The position numbers and the translations under genes were made by a program. A stretch of DNA of 64,000 nt. Origin: Linyphia triangularis (taxonomy: Eukaryota; Arthropoda; Arachnida; Araneae; Linyphiidae). The DNA lies in contig OZ021727.1 in the NCBI GenBank assembly GCA_963978545.1, positions 58,292,487-58,356,486 on the forward strand, written 5' to 3'. The notes beneath the pieces are model-generated. The model had not been told where the DNA came from and ran no database searches. It worked only from the letters and a program-made list of their open reading frames with translations. Positions 47,170 to 58,738 of this stretch are shown here, piece by piece (positions within the stretch are counted from its first letter, which is position 1; the number at the start of each line of letters is the position of its first letter).

Positions 47170-47883
47170 TAAAAAACAAGTGCGTGACGTTAAGGATGTT
47201 TGAAGGCTAGTTTGAAAAACATTGTTAAGATTGGGTATTTTGGAGGGAATTTGCCTGGTTACAATGATACTCAATAAATTTAATGGGAGTATAGTTAGCC
47301 AACAGTGTCTTAACGAAGCAATTAAGTTGTTCATTGAAGTTTTCTTTTTTGTTTCAAATATATTTTAATCTAAGTACTTGGGAACGAATAACATTTCTAT
47401 AGACTGTAATTGAAATATTGGAATTCCAGAAAATGAGCTTGTTGACTTTGAAATTAAAGGTTTGTCAATAAACAAACAGTAGAACCATTTTTGTCAACGG
47501 TGATAAGCAAATCTAGGAAATCAGTTGAGTTATGAGAATCGTTAGTTTTTAATATAGTTGAAGTTCAATATTATAGATTTCGTGAGAAATATTACTGAAG
47601 TTAATGAAATTGAAAATAATAAAATCATCAATGCACCGAAAAGCATTAGGAATTTAGTGTATATCGTTTTTTTTCATAAAAGTAGAGAAAGGTTGGCAAG
47701 ACTAGAGAAGGAACTCTCTTGAGGTATACCAGTAACTTGCAGAAATATGTTTTCACCATTTAAAATGTAGTTGTTAAACAAACAATAGTTGACGATAATT
47801 TCCCAGAAAGTAAAATCAAATTCAAAGAGATTCTGGTAGTCATAGAAGTACGAGAATAAAACATCTCTGCGTTTACCAAGAGG

Positions 47884-47888
<5 letters not shown>
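47170..47888 (-). pseudogene. Reverse transcriptase pseudogene (retroelement relic)
   Basis: On minus the relic reads 'NYCLFNNYILNGENIFLQVT' then 'GIPQESSFSSLANL' (fingers/palm region before the active site). In a second frame comes 'FRCIDDFIIFNFINFS', the YxDD catalytic box with Cys for Tyr. In a third come 'NSTDFLDLLITVDKNGS' and 'VYRNVIRSQVLRLKYI'. The order matches RT domains 4-7. Frameshifts and stops kill it. The clade is uncertain (Penelope-like or another non-LTR group). A (TA)n array abuts its 5' side. Confidence 0.7.

Positions 47889-47954
<66 letters not shown>
47889..47954. repeat. (TA)n microsatellite, 66 bp
   Basis: Pure TA run at the 5' edge (minus) of the reverse transcriptase relic. 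No RT-like sequence is recognisable on its far side. Confidence 0.95.
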
Positions 47955-47956
<2 letters not shown>

Positions 47957-48124
47957 GAGTATTAATGACATTTAAACAAAATAAATTCGTTAAATTCCTT
48001 TGTAGTTTATTAGCAATTAGCAAATGACTTCTGCATTGCAGTTATCATGTATATCTAACATCTAAATGTTCGTTTACAACATGATTTACTACTATACGTT
48101 GGTGCCGTTATGGGATGTTTTCAG

Positions 48125-48306
48125 TCGGATTTTGATCAACTTAATAAATCTATTACAGCTTTTTTCCAGAATGTGCCCATTACAGAATCAAATCTGAAAC
48201 ACCTACGTATATTGTTAGATGTGTTGTGTGGCACCGCGTTGACCAATATTGGTAATATATCCATGCCACTTGGCAATAATATTTCTTTTGGCGAACAATT
48301 TGGTAG
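48125..48306 (+). CDS. Candidate internal coding exon (gene unknown)
   Basis: An acceptor-like GATGTTTTCAG ends at 48124 and a donor TAG|GTAACG follows 48306. The 182 nt between are open, with phase 0 at the start and two bases left at the end. The product begins 'SDFDQLNKSITAFFQNVPIT' and ends '...PLGNNISFGEQFG'. A balanced, helix-rich residue mix in an AT-rich region suggests real selection. I do not recognise the family. It is on the same strand as the candidate exon at 12067-12246, but the phases do not join directly. Confidence 0.45.
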
Positions 48307-48629
48307 GTAACGCTATCGTTTTAATGCCTGTTAATTTTCCGCTTTGTACACATTTTGTTTTATTTTAAAACAAAAATTAAGAACTTGGTTCAATATATTT
48401 TCTTGATTATTTTTAAAACTGAGGGTAGAACTGTACTATATGCCTGACTTATTTTGTTGAATATGTTTACCGGTGTTTTGTACGTATTAAAAAAATATAA
48501 AAAATTTTAAAAGGTAAAATTTTTCTGACTGGGTTAATTTAAATTATGTATCTAATTTCATTAAATGACAGTGAGTCAAAATATACATAGAATCTAGCTT
48601 AGCAACAGATTATTTCGACTCAATTCTAC

Positions 48630-48835
48630 TTCTTGCAGCCTCAACTGTAGATTCGTCGAAGATTATTGAAATTCACTGAAAACTTTCAAATCATTTCGAA
48701 ATTTACTAATATTTCGTCAAAGAGAAGAACGAATATAGATGCTAAGTACAGAGCATCTGCCGCTAAGAGAGCTAGGGCATCACCGCTGCAAAAACAGCAT
48801 CGACTAGAGAATGACTGAACGCGCTGTTACAAAAT
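48630..48835 (+). pseudogene. Helitron coding relic, N-terminal part
   Basis: Aligns with 29737-29865 over 'ATT(C)G(T/G)CGAA(G/A)ATTATTGAAAT', 'AAAACTTT' and 'GCTAAGTA(C/T)AGAGCAT'. The frame after the alignment reads 'NIDAKYRASAAKRARASPLQ' and stops at 'RLEND*'. The two relics therefore derive from the same protein-coding element family. Confidence 0.45.
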
Positions 48836-48979
48836 GAACGAAAACATACATATGTTATAGTACATTGGAAGCTGATCACCAACAACATAAAATCTAACCA
48901 TAAATTTTTTTTATGGGAAACTTAAAAATGTTCACAAAATCATAATTATCAGTATTTCACCAATGAATATGTTCAGGAA

Positions 48980-49560
48980 CAAATTAAATGAAAGCAGCTT
49001 TTCCAATTCCTAGAACTCCATTTCGCAGTCCACCGTCAAAAGTGTCACCATTCCCAAAAAGAACATCTGCCACATCTGGAAAAGGCCAGTTTCCACCGTC
49101 TTTCATCACTAAGTGCTCCTTCTTCAGCGACCATCTGCCTTTATCAGAGGGAACGCGACGAACCGACAATGCAGACTAATTCCGACAATGGGTCATCAGA
49201 AAGAAATATCAAAACTAGGAATTAAGCCCAGTCTCGGGAAAAATGAAGTCGAACGACGAGCCACAAAAACTTCCGGAGAAAAAAGAAGCCCCGAAGGTGA
49301 TAAAGTTGTATTCGTCTCTCGTTTAAATCATTATTGGTTATTGTGGGCCCGTGAATGCAGGCATTGATGAGTTTCGTGGGGGTTGTTTGCTTAGTTAGGC
49401 GGCCGTTGTTAGGGGTTTCAATGAATCTATCTGTAGATGTCGAACTGGGAGAGGGGTTGATTTTTCGGGCAGGTCTTATTTTCATTTGTGCTGTTTTTCG
49501 ATATTTCTCGTTTTGGGAATAGTTGTCACTGCTGCGATTACTCGAATTTGAATAAACCTG
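48980..49560. other. GC-richer island, no gene recognised
   Basis: Non-repetitive and compositionally distinct. Open frames of 61-87 codons on both strands lack recognisable motifs. It lies between Helitron relics and could be unique host sequence or a fragment captured by an element. Confidence 0.3.
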
Positions 49561-50011
49561 TGCTTGAAAACTACAACTGCCTGCCTGCTATTCAGACGAA
49601 AAACAACATTTTGTTTTAGAAATAAAATATTTCACCGGTTGAATGAAATTAAAGCTGTTTCATCTAAAAATTTCTCTTGTTAATATTTTAATTTGTTATT
49701 GTTACTAATAGTATTATTTTTTACTATCATTATTATCAATAATAACAATATTTTATACAGCTACTGCTGTTGATGGTTCATCTCCTGCTGTTAATGTTAT
49801 TGTTTCCCAGGCATTACAATAATTATTATTACTATTATTATTGCTGTTTTCAATGTTCTTTAAACATCATTATTACTGTTTTCAATACATTTATGTGTAT
49901 TATTTTTGAATGGAGTTTTTTACAATCCCTTTTTGTCCCTTCATGCAAAACCCAAAATGATAAATGATATGCTAATTGAAAGGTTGACTTCCGCTTCTGA
50001 TTTATATTTTA

Positions 50012-50920
50012 GTAGCTACGTGTACCCGCGTCCTCGTCTTGGTGTGCAAGTCCCAGCTTTTGGCGCTTCGCGAATGAGCTGGTATCGTTCGCAAAAAGAT
50101 TCATTGCTATGAAAAACCAAGCTCGCTTCGCTCGCTAAAAGTTTCAATGTAATAAAGACAGGCTCACTTCACTCATGGAAAGGTTTATTACTATGCAAGC
50201 AGAACCACAAACTCGCTTCGCTCGCTGAAAGTTTCATTGTTGCGTAAGCATATAGGCTCGTTTCACTCACTAAAAATTAATTGCAATTTTAACCCTTATT
50301 ATTTGAACTCCCTCTCCTGTCGAGTAACAAATAAAAAAAAAAAAAAGCCCCGTTCGTTAATACAATAATACAACATCCCTCACTCCTTTGAGAATATTTT
50401 AACACGTGTTTTTGGAAAGCAAAATTAGAAGGCTAAAAACTACTTATGTTGAAATTTTCAGAGCTCTAGGCCTATAAAAAGTAACTTTTTGTAAACAAAT
50501 TAATTAAAAAATGGATTAAGATTTTAAAATTCTGTTTGTCAAAAGTTTAATTAGAAGGCTAAAACTACTTATTTTGGAAATTACCAAACTATAGCCCTAA
50601 TAGAAATCGTTTTGTAAAATATGTGTTAAATTAAAAAAGTAATACAATTTTAAAATTCTGTTTTTCAAAAGTCCAATTAGAAGGCTAAAACTACTTATGT
50701 TGAAAATTTCTGAGCTGTAGCCCTATTAGAAGTCATTTTGTAAAAAAGATTAATTAAATTAATTAAAAAAGAACTAACTAAAATTTTAACATTCTGTTTA
50801 TCAAAGGTATTATTAGAATGTCAAAAATAGTTATGTTGAAAATTTAAAAGCCCTACGCTTATTTTAAGTAGCTTTCTGTAGATCCACAGACAGACATATA
50901 GAATTTAATATTATACTAGA
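50012..50920 (-). mobile_element. Non-autonomous Helitron H4 (diverged)
   Basis: The minus 5' end near 50920 reads A|TCTAGTATAATATTAAAT, then TCTGTCTGTGGATC. Four tandem units follow ('AAAACTACTTATGTTGAAA' at spacing near 125-140 bp), then GC-richer short units with GCTTCGC cores at 50125-50131 and 50215-50221. The terminal hairpin region (TGTACCCGCGTCCTCGTC) is eroded and CTRR is not canonical, so it is older than H1 and H3. Confidence 0.7.
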
Positions 50921-51173
50921 TTTATAAATGCCCATTAAATTATTTGTTTGAGAATCAAAGTTAAAAAATCATAAATAAACCAAAAATGTTATGAGATTGA
51001 GATATAATACAGCAGATGTTAGAACTATGGAAAAGGGAAAATATCAATTTAAACACCGTTGAGGAAACTTATGGAACCTTATATCTCTCAGTAATACATA
51101 ACTCTGATGAAATTCCACAAAAGAAATTTCTCTAAGCCTTCCTAAATGCTCAGGCTGCACACGAGCCTACTTG

Positions 51174-51395
51174 CTATTATTATTATTATTATTATTATTA
51201 CTTTTTGTACTTTATCGTTATAATAATAATAATTCGTATTCTTTTTTTCTTTTTATACATTATCGATTTAATAATAATACTCATTATTACCTTTTATAAT
51301 AATAATATCATTATAAAAGTTATTATTATGAATAATATTAATAATAATAATAATTATTATTATTATTAATAACAATAATAATAATTATTATTATT

Positions 51396-51428
<33 letters not shown>

Positions 51429-51535
51429 TATTGTTGTTGCTGTTGAATTGTTATTAACTGTATTAATAATAATAATAATAATAATAACAACAATATTAAT
51501 AGTATTAATAATAATAATTGCTATAATTATTGCTG
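51174..51535. repeat. (ATT/AAT)n compound microsatellite
   Basis: ATT runs and AAT runs in alternating orientation, giving self-complementary stretches (e.g. around 51340-51410). A few TTG/TTC interruptions occur. Confidence 0.9.
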
Positions 51536-52349
51536 TCATTAAAATGCCCTTAAATCCAATGACATTAGTAAGAGATGTATTTTTAAGGAAGACTGAGATT
51601 ATCTAAGACATCGTCGACTTATTGTGAAAAAGTGTCAACTTCAATTTATAAAACCTTCTGAAGTTCTTTTTGTTTCATTGTTCATGATTTATTGGTGAGT
51701 CGATGACCTTACGAAGAACTTTCTGGCTGTTATTATTCTAGAAGAAACATAATTTGCTTTTGAAAAAAATCAATCCTGTGATTTTGTAATTACTTCGTAT
51801 CGTGCATTGTTTCGCAGGTATCAAGGCTGAATTGCGAATTTTAATTAATTTCAATGGTATAGCAATGAAACATTAATGAGATTATTGCTAACATCATTAA
51901 TTGGGGAATCTCTCAATTTATGCCACAGATATAAATAATTGAAGAAATATGAATTTAAACTAGTCATGCATACCTTTCTTTTCTATTAAGCAACATTCAA
52001 ATTTTGTCACTGATAGGAGAAAAATTATACAAAATAGGGCGAAAATTCTTTAAAAAAATATTGTCTGGAAACTAATATTTTTATTTCTGAATCCTATTAA
52101 ACTTCACTATCATAGCAAATTGAAAATCACTCATAGAAGAATGAAAATAACCACTTAGTGAAAAACATAGGTCAAAAACTAACGTTCGTTCTCAAACTGT
52201 TAAAAAAAAGGGGGGAGGGGGGAAAGAGTAGTAACTATCTGTATGAAACTCGTGTGGATATTTTCACACATCTCTAGTTAAAAGTTATTCAAAATTTACA
52301 GCTAACAGCTTTCGTGAACATATTATACTAAAAGTTCATTTAAAAATGA

Positions 52350-53220
52350 GAAACTCTCCTCGATATAATCCGCTTTTAATTTCGAACGCAGACTAATTGG
52401 AAGCGACACCTACGCAACATAACATCAGACCTCGTGTTCCAAATCTCCTTCTCGAAGTAACCCCTTTCCAATTTGATCTGGGAATCTCAATTCCGAACGA
52501 AGTCATTCCAAATCCCCTGGTAATTATGCGTTAGCATCACCTACTAGAGAAATAAGCCCCAACAGGAATAACGGAAACTAAAACTGCAACATTCCAACTC
52601 CAAATCGTACGTTCTGTCGCAAATTCTCGTATGTGGAGACCTGCAGACGATAAAAGAAAGAACTAATAATAATACTACTAATAAAAAAAAGATGGCGACA
52701 CTCGAATTTTATGGATTAACTTCCCTTCCGACCAAGCAATAAGGCAACACTCAAAACATTAAGAATATAATTCAATTTAACTCCGTTTAAATTGATAAAC
52801 ATTTCGCCCCTTTTAATGAAAGTCCTCCGCAGCAGCCAACTCTCGAGAAATAAATAAGCTGTGAAAACTGGCTAGGTCTTTTCGAATGTAAGCTCGTGCG
52901 AAATGCAGAAGGAAGGATTAGCGCTGCGGCGGGGTCTTGTTTTGTGCTGTGCTCTTTTCTGTGTGGGGCAATATAATTAACAGGGCGAGAACAGTGTTCT
53001 TAATTAGGTTATTAACTGTGTGCTCCTTGAATCTTTCTAAACTAGCAGTTGGTAATTAAACAACGTGGAAAAGGCGGGCCCAGAGTAGATTAGGAAGATT
53101 TAACCTCTCCAACCCCCTATTTTCTTCCAAGAAACCTTCTTCCTCCCCACCTCTTGGCTTCTCTTGATCAATTTCGATGTTTACTCTGTGATTTATGTTC
53201 ACTTTGGATGTTTTGGCGGA
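52350..53220. other. GC-richer, TAAT-core-rich island (possible regulatory element)
   Basis: Non-repetitive. Contains ATAATTAACAGG, TTCTTAATTAGGTTATTAACTG and GGTAATTAAACAACGTGG within 120 bp near 52970-53065, typical of homeodomain-bound enhancers. No open frame or splice-bounded exon recognised. Confidence 0.35.
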
Positions 53221-53999
53221 AATTTAATTTTAAGTGCAGATAGGAATATGGAAGATAAAAATGAATTTTTCGTGCGAACTTTTAACTACAACTTTTTCAT
53301 GTTTGTGATTTTAATTTCGAAAAAATGAGATTAATAAATTAGAGATTATCTTTAATGGAAAAACTTTATATTGATTTAATACAACCATATAAATTATATG
53401 GTTCGAAAACGGCCATCTCTAGCCTAAAATAAGTGCAAAACTATATGTATTTTAATGTTTGAAAAAGGTTTCTAGATAAGGTACCAGTTTTCAATAAGAA
53501 TCCCGCTTCTACAAAATGGGCAATAAATACATGAATTATATATTGGACAAAGTTATCACAAAACACACTTAGTACAATTTTTTTTATGAACTAAAACTAA
53601 TAAAACAAACATAAAAGTTATGTTTCGAAAAAAGCTCAAAACTAATATTGTTTTTAACATATGCATCAATCAAGAAATTCCACTTCTTATGTTTTATTCC
53701 ATATCTTCCACAAACTCGTTTTAGTCGGAAATTAAAATAGTGCATTGTTTTTTTTATGGAAAAGTTAGGAGAAAGCTTACTAAATTATATCCATATTATG
53801 AACTAATATTTTAACGGTACACTTACAATCTTCAATAGGTCACTCTATTTTTGGAGGTACATTGATCACATCTTATTCAAATGGAATGAACTCATTGCTT
53901 AAGGTGAATTCCAAATCAAATGTTTCGAGTATACACTTTTAAATAGTTTGGTAATAATAAACCATTCCCGACATGAAATCGTTAACAAATTTACACCTT

Positions 54000-54560
54000 A
54001 CTTTTAGATCTAAACGCAATTAACAGCGAAAGTCTTCCAAGCACTCTAAACTCCAACAAACGGAGCTCGTTCAAGCTTCAAGTTCAAGATGAAAAGTTTC
54101 CTTAATTAGTTATTTTATTCACAACTCCTTGTCGAGAAAAATCGAGTGAATGTGAGGTGGTACGAAAAAGGGGGAGGGTGAAGTATCGTGGCAGGAGGAA
54201 GAGGGGAATCTTAACATGGAGTAGAATGAAACATTGTCACGTAAGTGGAGGTGGTAAGTAATATGAAATCGAGGTTTCCGTGAGCGAAACAATGTTCTTC
54301 GATTTTTCTGCTGTTCTTATCTGGCTCTCACCCTATCGTTTTGAAGTGAAGAACGTTACTTGAAGAACCAAATCGCAAGAATGATGCTTGACGCTTTGGT
54401 TAGGAGCGTGATAAGAAGTTGGCTTTTGTGGTGTTTTCCATCTATATCTCTGTCGGTTTAAGAGACTGATATGAAAAGAGCCACTGTTTGGATAGTCTTG
54501 TAGGTTGTTGCTCATTAATTTTTAGAATGTTGATGAAGGTATACAGTAGAGAGTTTGCCA
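54000..54560. other. GC-richer island, no gene recognised
   Basis: Balanced, non-repetitive sequence with TTAATTAGTTATTTTATT near 54101. A 60-codon minus frame (54333-54515) has no recognisable family. Confidence 0.3.
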
Positions 54561-54587
54561 AAAAGAACCGACACATTTGTAAAATAA

Positions 54588-54674
54588 ATAATTATAATAA
54601 TAATAATAATAATAATAGTAAAAAAAAAATATATATATATATATATTTAAAAAAAAAAAAAAAAAAAAAAAAAA
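54588..54674. repeat. Compound simple repeat (TAA)n-(A)n-(TA)n-(A)n
   Basis: Consecutive TAA, A, TA and A runs within about 85 bp, a typical slippage product. Confidence 0.9.
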
Positions 54675-54770
54675 CAACGTAACACGATGTAAATGTATTG
54701 CTTGCTGATTTCTACTTGGGAAACTAGATAATTTCATCCCGGTAATTTTCATAAATAGTAACAAAGTTCA

Positions 54771-54784
54771 CTAACAGATGGCGC
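54771..54784 (+). promoter_or_regulatory. CTCF-like motif
   Basis: CTAACAGATGGCGC agrees with CCASYAGRKGGCRS at 12 of 14 positions and is opposite in orientation to the site at 20746-20759. Confidence 0.25.
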
Positions 54785-54849
54785 TGTTGATTGAAAAACT
54801 TTATGTGCAATTCTTCCCAAACAGGCAACTTTTTAATATTAATGCATTT

Positions 54850-56160
54850 TTGAAAAAAGGATTACATAATGTATGTTATATATTTGTTGTTATTATTTAG
54901 GCTTTACATAACACGAAAAAAAAATATAAGAAGCGCAAAAATCTGTTAAGTATGAGAAAGAAAAAATATTTTAAAAAATCCCTATGATTAAAAAAAAAGT
55001 CAATTTTGCTCATTTTTCAATTGAATTCACAATTTTTTAAATGAGGTGATTTAATTGCAAAAGCATTTTATAGATATATTTAGGAGAACATATATTTATT
55101 CTTGAATTGAATAACATAAAAATTAACTAAATAAATCTAAAAATGGAACTAAAACTCAATTTTTAAATGTGAGCACTCTGTCAATAATACCATTCAATTA
55201 CTTAAAAAAAAAAATGCTAATTAAAATAAAAAGATTACATTTTCAAATTTAATTACAATAGTAGTGAGTACTTTTAAACTTATATCTATTTTAATTATAT
55301 TTTGAATAAATAACAATTATCATTATCCTGGTTTGCTGTCATTGTGTTATTTATTTGCCAAGACAATGATGCCCAGGATAATAAAATTTACATAATTAGA
55401 AGCTACCACATTCTGTTTAAAAGTTTAAAAGTAAATGTATATAGTTTCTAAAAATTAAATTTATTGTGTATTCCTTATAGTAATATAAACATATTTTCAT
55501 GGCCTTAATATTTTCTGCAGATGCCAAGAAAAGGATCTAATTAACCATAACTCTGATGAAAAAGAAGTTAACAATTCCTCAAAAAACAAAATGGGGCCAA
55601 TAGAGAATAATTATTTATACTGCTTGCTAAAGAAATAAAAGTTCTTGGAATAGGCACAAAAAAATAGAACTCTGCTACCATCTGTAATTAAAATATTGAA
55701 TGTAATGCAATCTGCCTGGACAAGATATTTTTTTCAGTGACAAACATTTTGTAATTTCCTAATTGTGGAAAAATAATGAAACTATTTCAAATTATTTTCC
55801 ATTGTATAAAACACTTCATTATAAATGCATTAAATTAATTGTTGTTGGAAAATTAGCTTTATTATTAATTTATTTAGCATTTATAACAGCATAGATGGCT
55901 CTAATGACAAGCTAGGATAATGACTTTTGGTCGCTTGATGTATTTTTTAAATAAATTTATGTATATAAAAAAATTCAATATGTTATTTATCTGAAGGTTG
56001 GCTTCGAACATGAAAAAGTTTTTAAAAAAGCTATTATTTTCGTACTTGTTTTTAAAGTGGGATAGTGTTGTAACATGTATTTTTCCTGTTTTGTGAGAAT
56101 GATCCGTCAATGCATATGTTGCCACATTAAAAATCATTGTTTTCAAAATAACCACAAATT
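54850..56160. other. AT-rich gene-free DNA
   Basis: No open frame of note and no repeat termini. An inverted phrase (ATTATCCTGG ... CCAGGATAAT) spans 55318-55382. Confidence 0.4.
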
Positions 56161-56172
56161 CCAAAGTTGAGC

Positions 56173-56348
56173 GCCGACCAAACGGTATAGTGGTTAGCGT
56201 GCTAGATTCTAGACCGCGAGGTTGCGGGTTCGTGTCCCGTGTTGGCATGGGTGATTGTAAATGTATGTTGGATTGTCTAATGACGAATGTTTCGGCGCAT
56301 TATAGCCCTCGTGTTGCTGACGGCGCCAGATAATCTGAAAACAACCAA
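56173..56348 (+). mobile_element. Young tRNA-derived SINE with 12-bp target duplication
   Basis: Flanked by identical CCAAAGTTGAGC (56161-56172 and 56349-56360). The head has A box CGGTATAGTGG (56183-56193) and B box GGTTCGTGTCC (56227-56237). The two acceptor halves (GCCGAC/GTTGGC) still pair. A ~100-bp body ends in 'GAAAACAACCAA'. The perfect duplication indicates a recent retroposition. It shares tail style with the SINE at 24115-24318. Confidence 0.85.
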
Positions 56349-56399
56349 CCAAAGTTGAGCAATTAAAACATCGTTTTGTGGTTTTTGAAAACATATATA

Positions 56400-57740
56400 T
56401 ATATATTACATTTGTTATTTGACAGTGCCATCAGTTGGTAAATTTTGTAATTAATTGATAAAATCCTGTAGGTGGTTAAGTATAATGCAGCAAAAGGTAC
56501 ACTTTCGTTCCATTTTTTTCCCCCCTTTCTTTTTTTTTTTTTTTTTCCTTCTTCTTAAATTTATTTTTCAAATGTGTCGGTTCTTTTTAGGCAAAGAAAA
56601 ATTGAGGGATCGATTTGCGTAAATGCAAAATAACTTGCTAGATTCTAAATAAGTAGGAAAGAGATACCTATAACTTTGGTTTTTCAGCAACAGTAACTTT
56701 AAAAGCTGTTTTCCTACCTTGTATAGAACTAAAATTTTAATATTTTTTACTTTGATTGTTCATGTTTCAAGTTACAGGTAAGTAGAGTAAGAACGTATCT
56801 CATGAAGATATGTAAATTGACTTGTAGTATTTAGCTCTGAATTATAGGAAAGATTAGTCGAATGTTTCTCTAGTAATTCAATTGATTACTTTCTCATATA
56901 TAGTAAAATGAACACAGGTTCTACAGATGTGTAATAAAAGCGTGAAGTATCGTTAAAAAAAACAAAAACAAAAAAAAACATTTAACTTTTTTAGTCGTTG
57001 ATGATGTTGCATAGCTTGTGAAAAAGACCAGGAAACAGCTTTTGTACGTCAGAAACTATGCAAATAAAAATTTAAATAAATAAAAAAATGTCCTCTAAAA
57101 CAGCGCAGAAAAACAAATTATGATTGATGGTCACGAGTAGATTGGATTGGATGGGCGTAATTCATAAATGATTCAGTTAAAATTCAACTCATTTAATTAG
57201 CTTTATAATGATTAAGAAAGCGTTCAATGCATTATTCAACCATTTTAATAGCTTAGGTTCTCTTTTATGAATTTAAAATGGATATTACTATTAATCTTGT
57301 GCATTCTATGATAAAAAAATATGAGTGATATATTTTACAACCGAACGTATGAGTGCGAGGCGGTGACATAAAGTATTTGCTGAGTTGTTGTGGTAGAGAT
57401 CTAGACACGCCTGAACATTTCTGATATAATTCTAAAACATAATACTTTTTTAAAAATAAGTGTCTTTAGATTTTATAGGTTCTCTGTGGATTTATGAAGA
57501 GATACAGGCATTAGAGAATAAAATTGTATTGAAGTAGCAGAAAAGTGATAACCTGTGATATAAGTCTCTGATTTTAATAACATTGGTGGAATTTTCCTAC
57601 TCACAAATGTATTTTTCTTCGATTTATAGCATCCAAGTGTGTCATAGTTTTTCTAAATTTCGAGTAGAAGAACTTGGCAAACACCTCGCGTGTACTTCAC
57701 TCATACTTCCAGTTCTAGTCGCATTCCAAATAACATTGTT
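56400..57740. other. Gene-free DNA with pyrimidine tract
   Basis: A C/T tract at 56515-56552 and A-rich runs near 56955-56975. No exon or transposon end supported. Confidence 0.4.
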
Positions 57741-57749
57741 TACAAATCA

Positions 57750-58580
57750 CTAAAAACAAGTTATCAGTCAACTCGCCCAATGACATCAACGACAAGGTAA
57801 TCAAGTACTTATAACAATGTCAATGATATAATATTTCCCTCGCCTGTAACACGAACACCCCGATTCCAAATGGGAAACGAAATTAGGAAAACATTAACCA
57901 GAAGAACCAATAAAAAACTATAAGCGGGATGGGAAAGTGGCGCAAAAAAGTAATTGGAACGAAAACGAATTTATAGCGTCGTTCATAGGCAAATTCGATT
58001 TACGAATTGTAGTGAGAATCTCATTTTCTTCATAAGAGGGCCCTCTTCTGTTTGAGAAAGTGTTCTTCCCCCAACACAGAGGGGAAATCAATGAAAACAA
58101 TATTTGCTGTTTGTTTCCTCCTCCATTCCTAATGAAATTACGCTCTTTTAATAAAAGGAAGAATAACTTCAGCTGAAGGTAGAGGTGCAATAGTGGAAGA
58201 AAAGAGTGGTGTCTCCGTATGGCTTGGAGGTGCCATCGGCGAATTAAACACTTTTACTTCTATCTTTCTTCCTCTATTTATTGTCCCGATCATTTTAATT
58301 AAACCTTCCGTCCATGCCGTTGAAACGAAATTATATCTGATTAATTTCTTTAGCATATTATTAACGGGGAACGGGATGAAAACCACAGGGGGGATGGCGA
58401 GCGTTTTGTTGTGTGGGTGAATTCGGAAGGCGTTTGGAATGGGACACGTAAAGATGGGTTTCATTCTCGGGATATTTAATTATACGATTTCGTTATTGCG
58501 TTTCGATTAGGAGAATATATGGAGGGCTTGATTGAAATTTAATATCAAATTAATTTGTTTGGTCTGCTTATTAAGAGAAG
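57750..58580. other. GC-richer, TAAT-core-rich island (possible regulatory element)
   Basis: Non-repetitive. TTTTAATTAAACC, CTGATTAATTTC and ATATTATTAACG lie close together near 58290-58370. A 108-codon minus frame (58138-58464) and 90-codon neighbour show Pro/Ser-rich, unrecognised content and may simply be open by composition. Confidence 0.35.
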
Positions 58581-58696
58581 AATGGGAACGAGCGTATTTC
58601 CATCGTATACAGTTAAAAAAAAATACAATCGATATATTTTGTTATGAAAAACAACACAGAAAAAAATCGAGCATATCTTTCTAAATAATTTACTGG

Positions 58697-58699
<3 letters not shown>

Positions 58700-58735
<36 letters not shown>
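58700..58735. repeat. Poly(A) tract, 36 nt
   Basis: Uninterrupted A run with no recognisable retroposon body to its left. Confidence 0.9.

Positions 58736-58738
<3 letters not shown>

Noticed and set aside
56173..56245. Possible tRNA gene on plus
   Set aside because: Cloverleaf is partial, and target duplication plus body and tail show a SINE.
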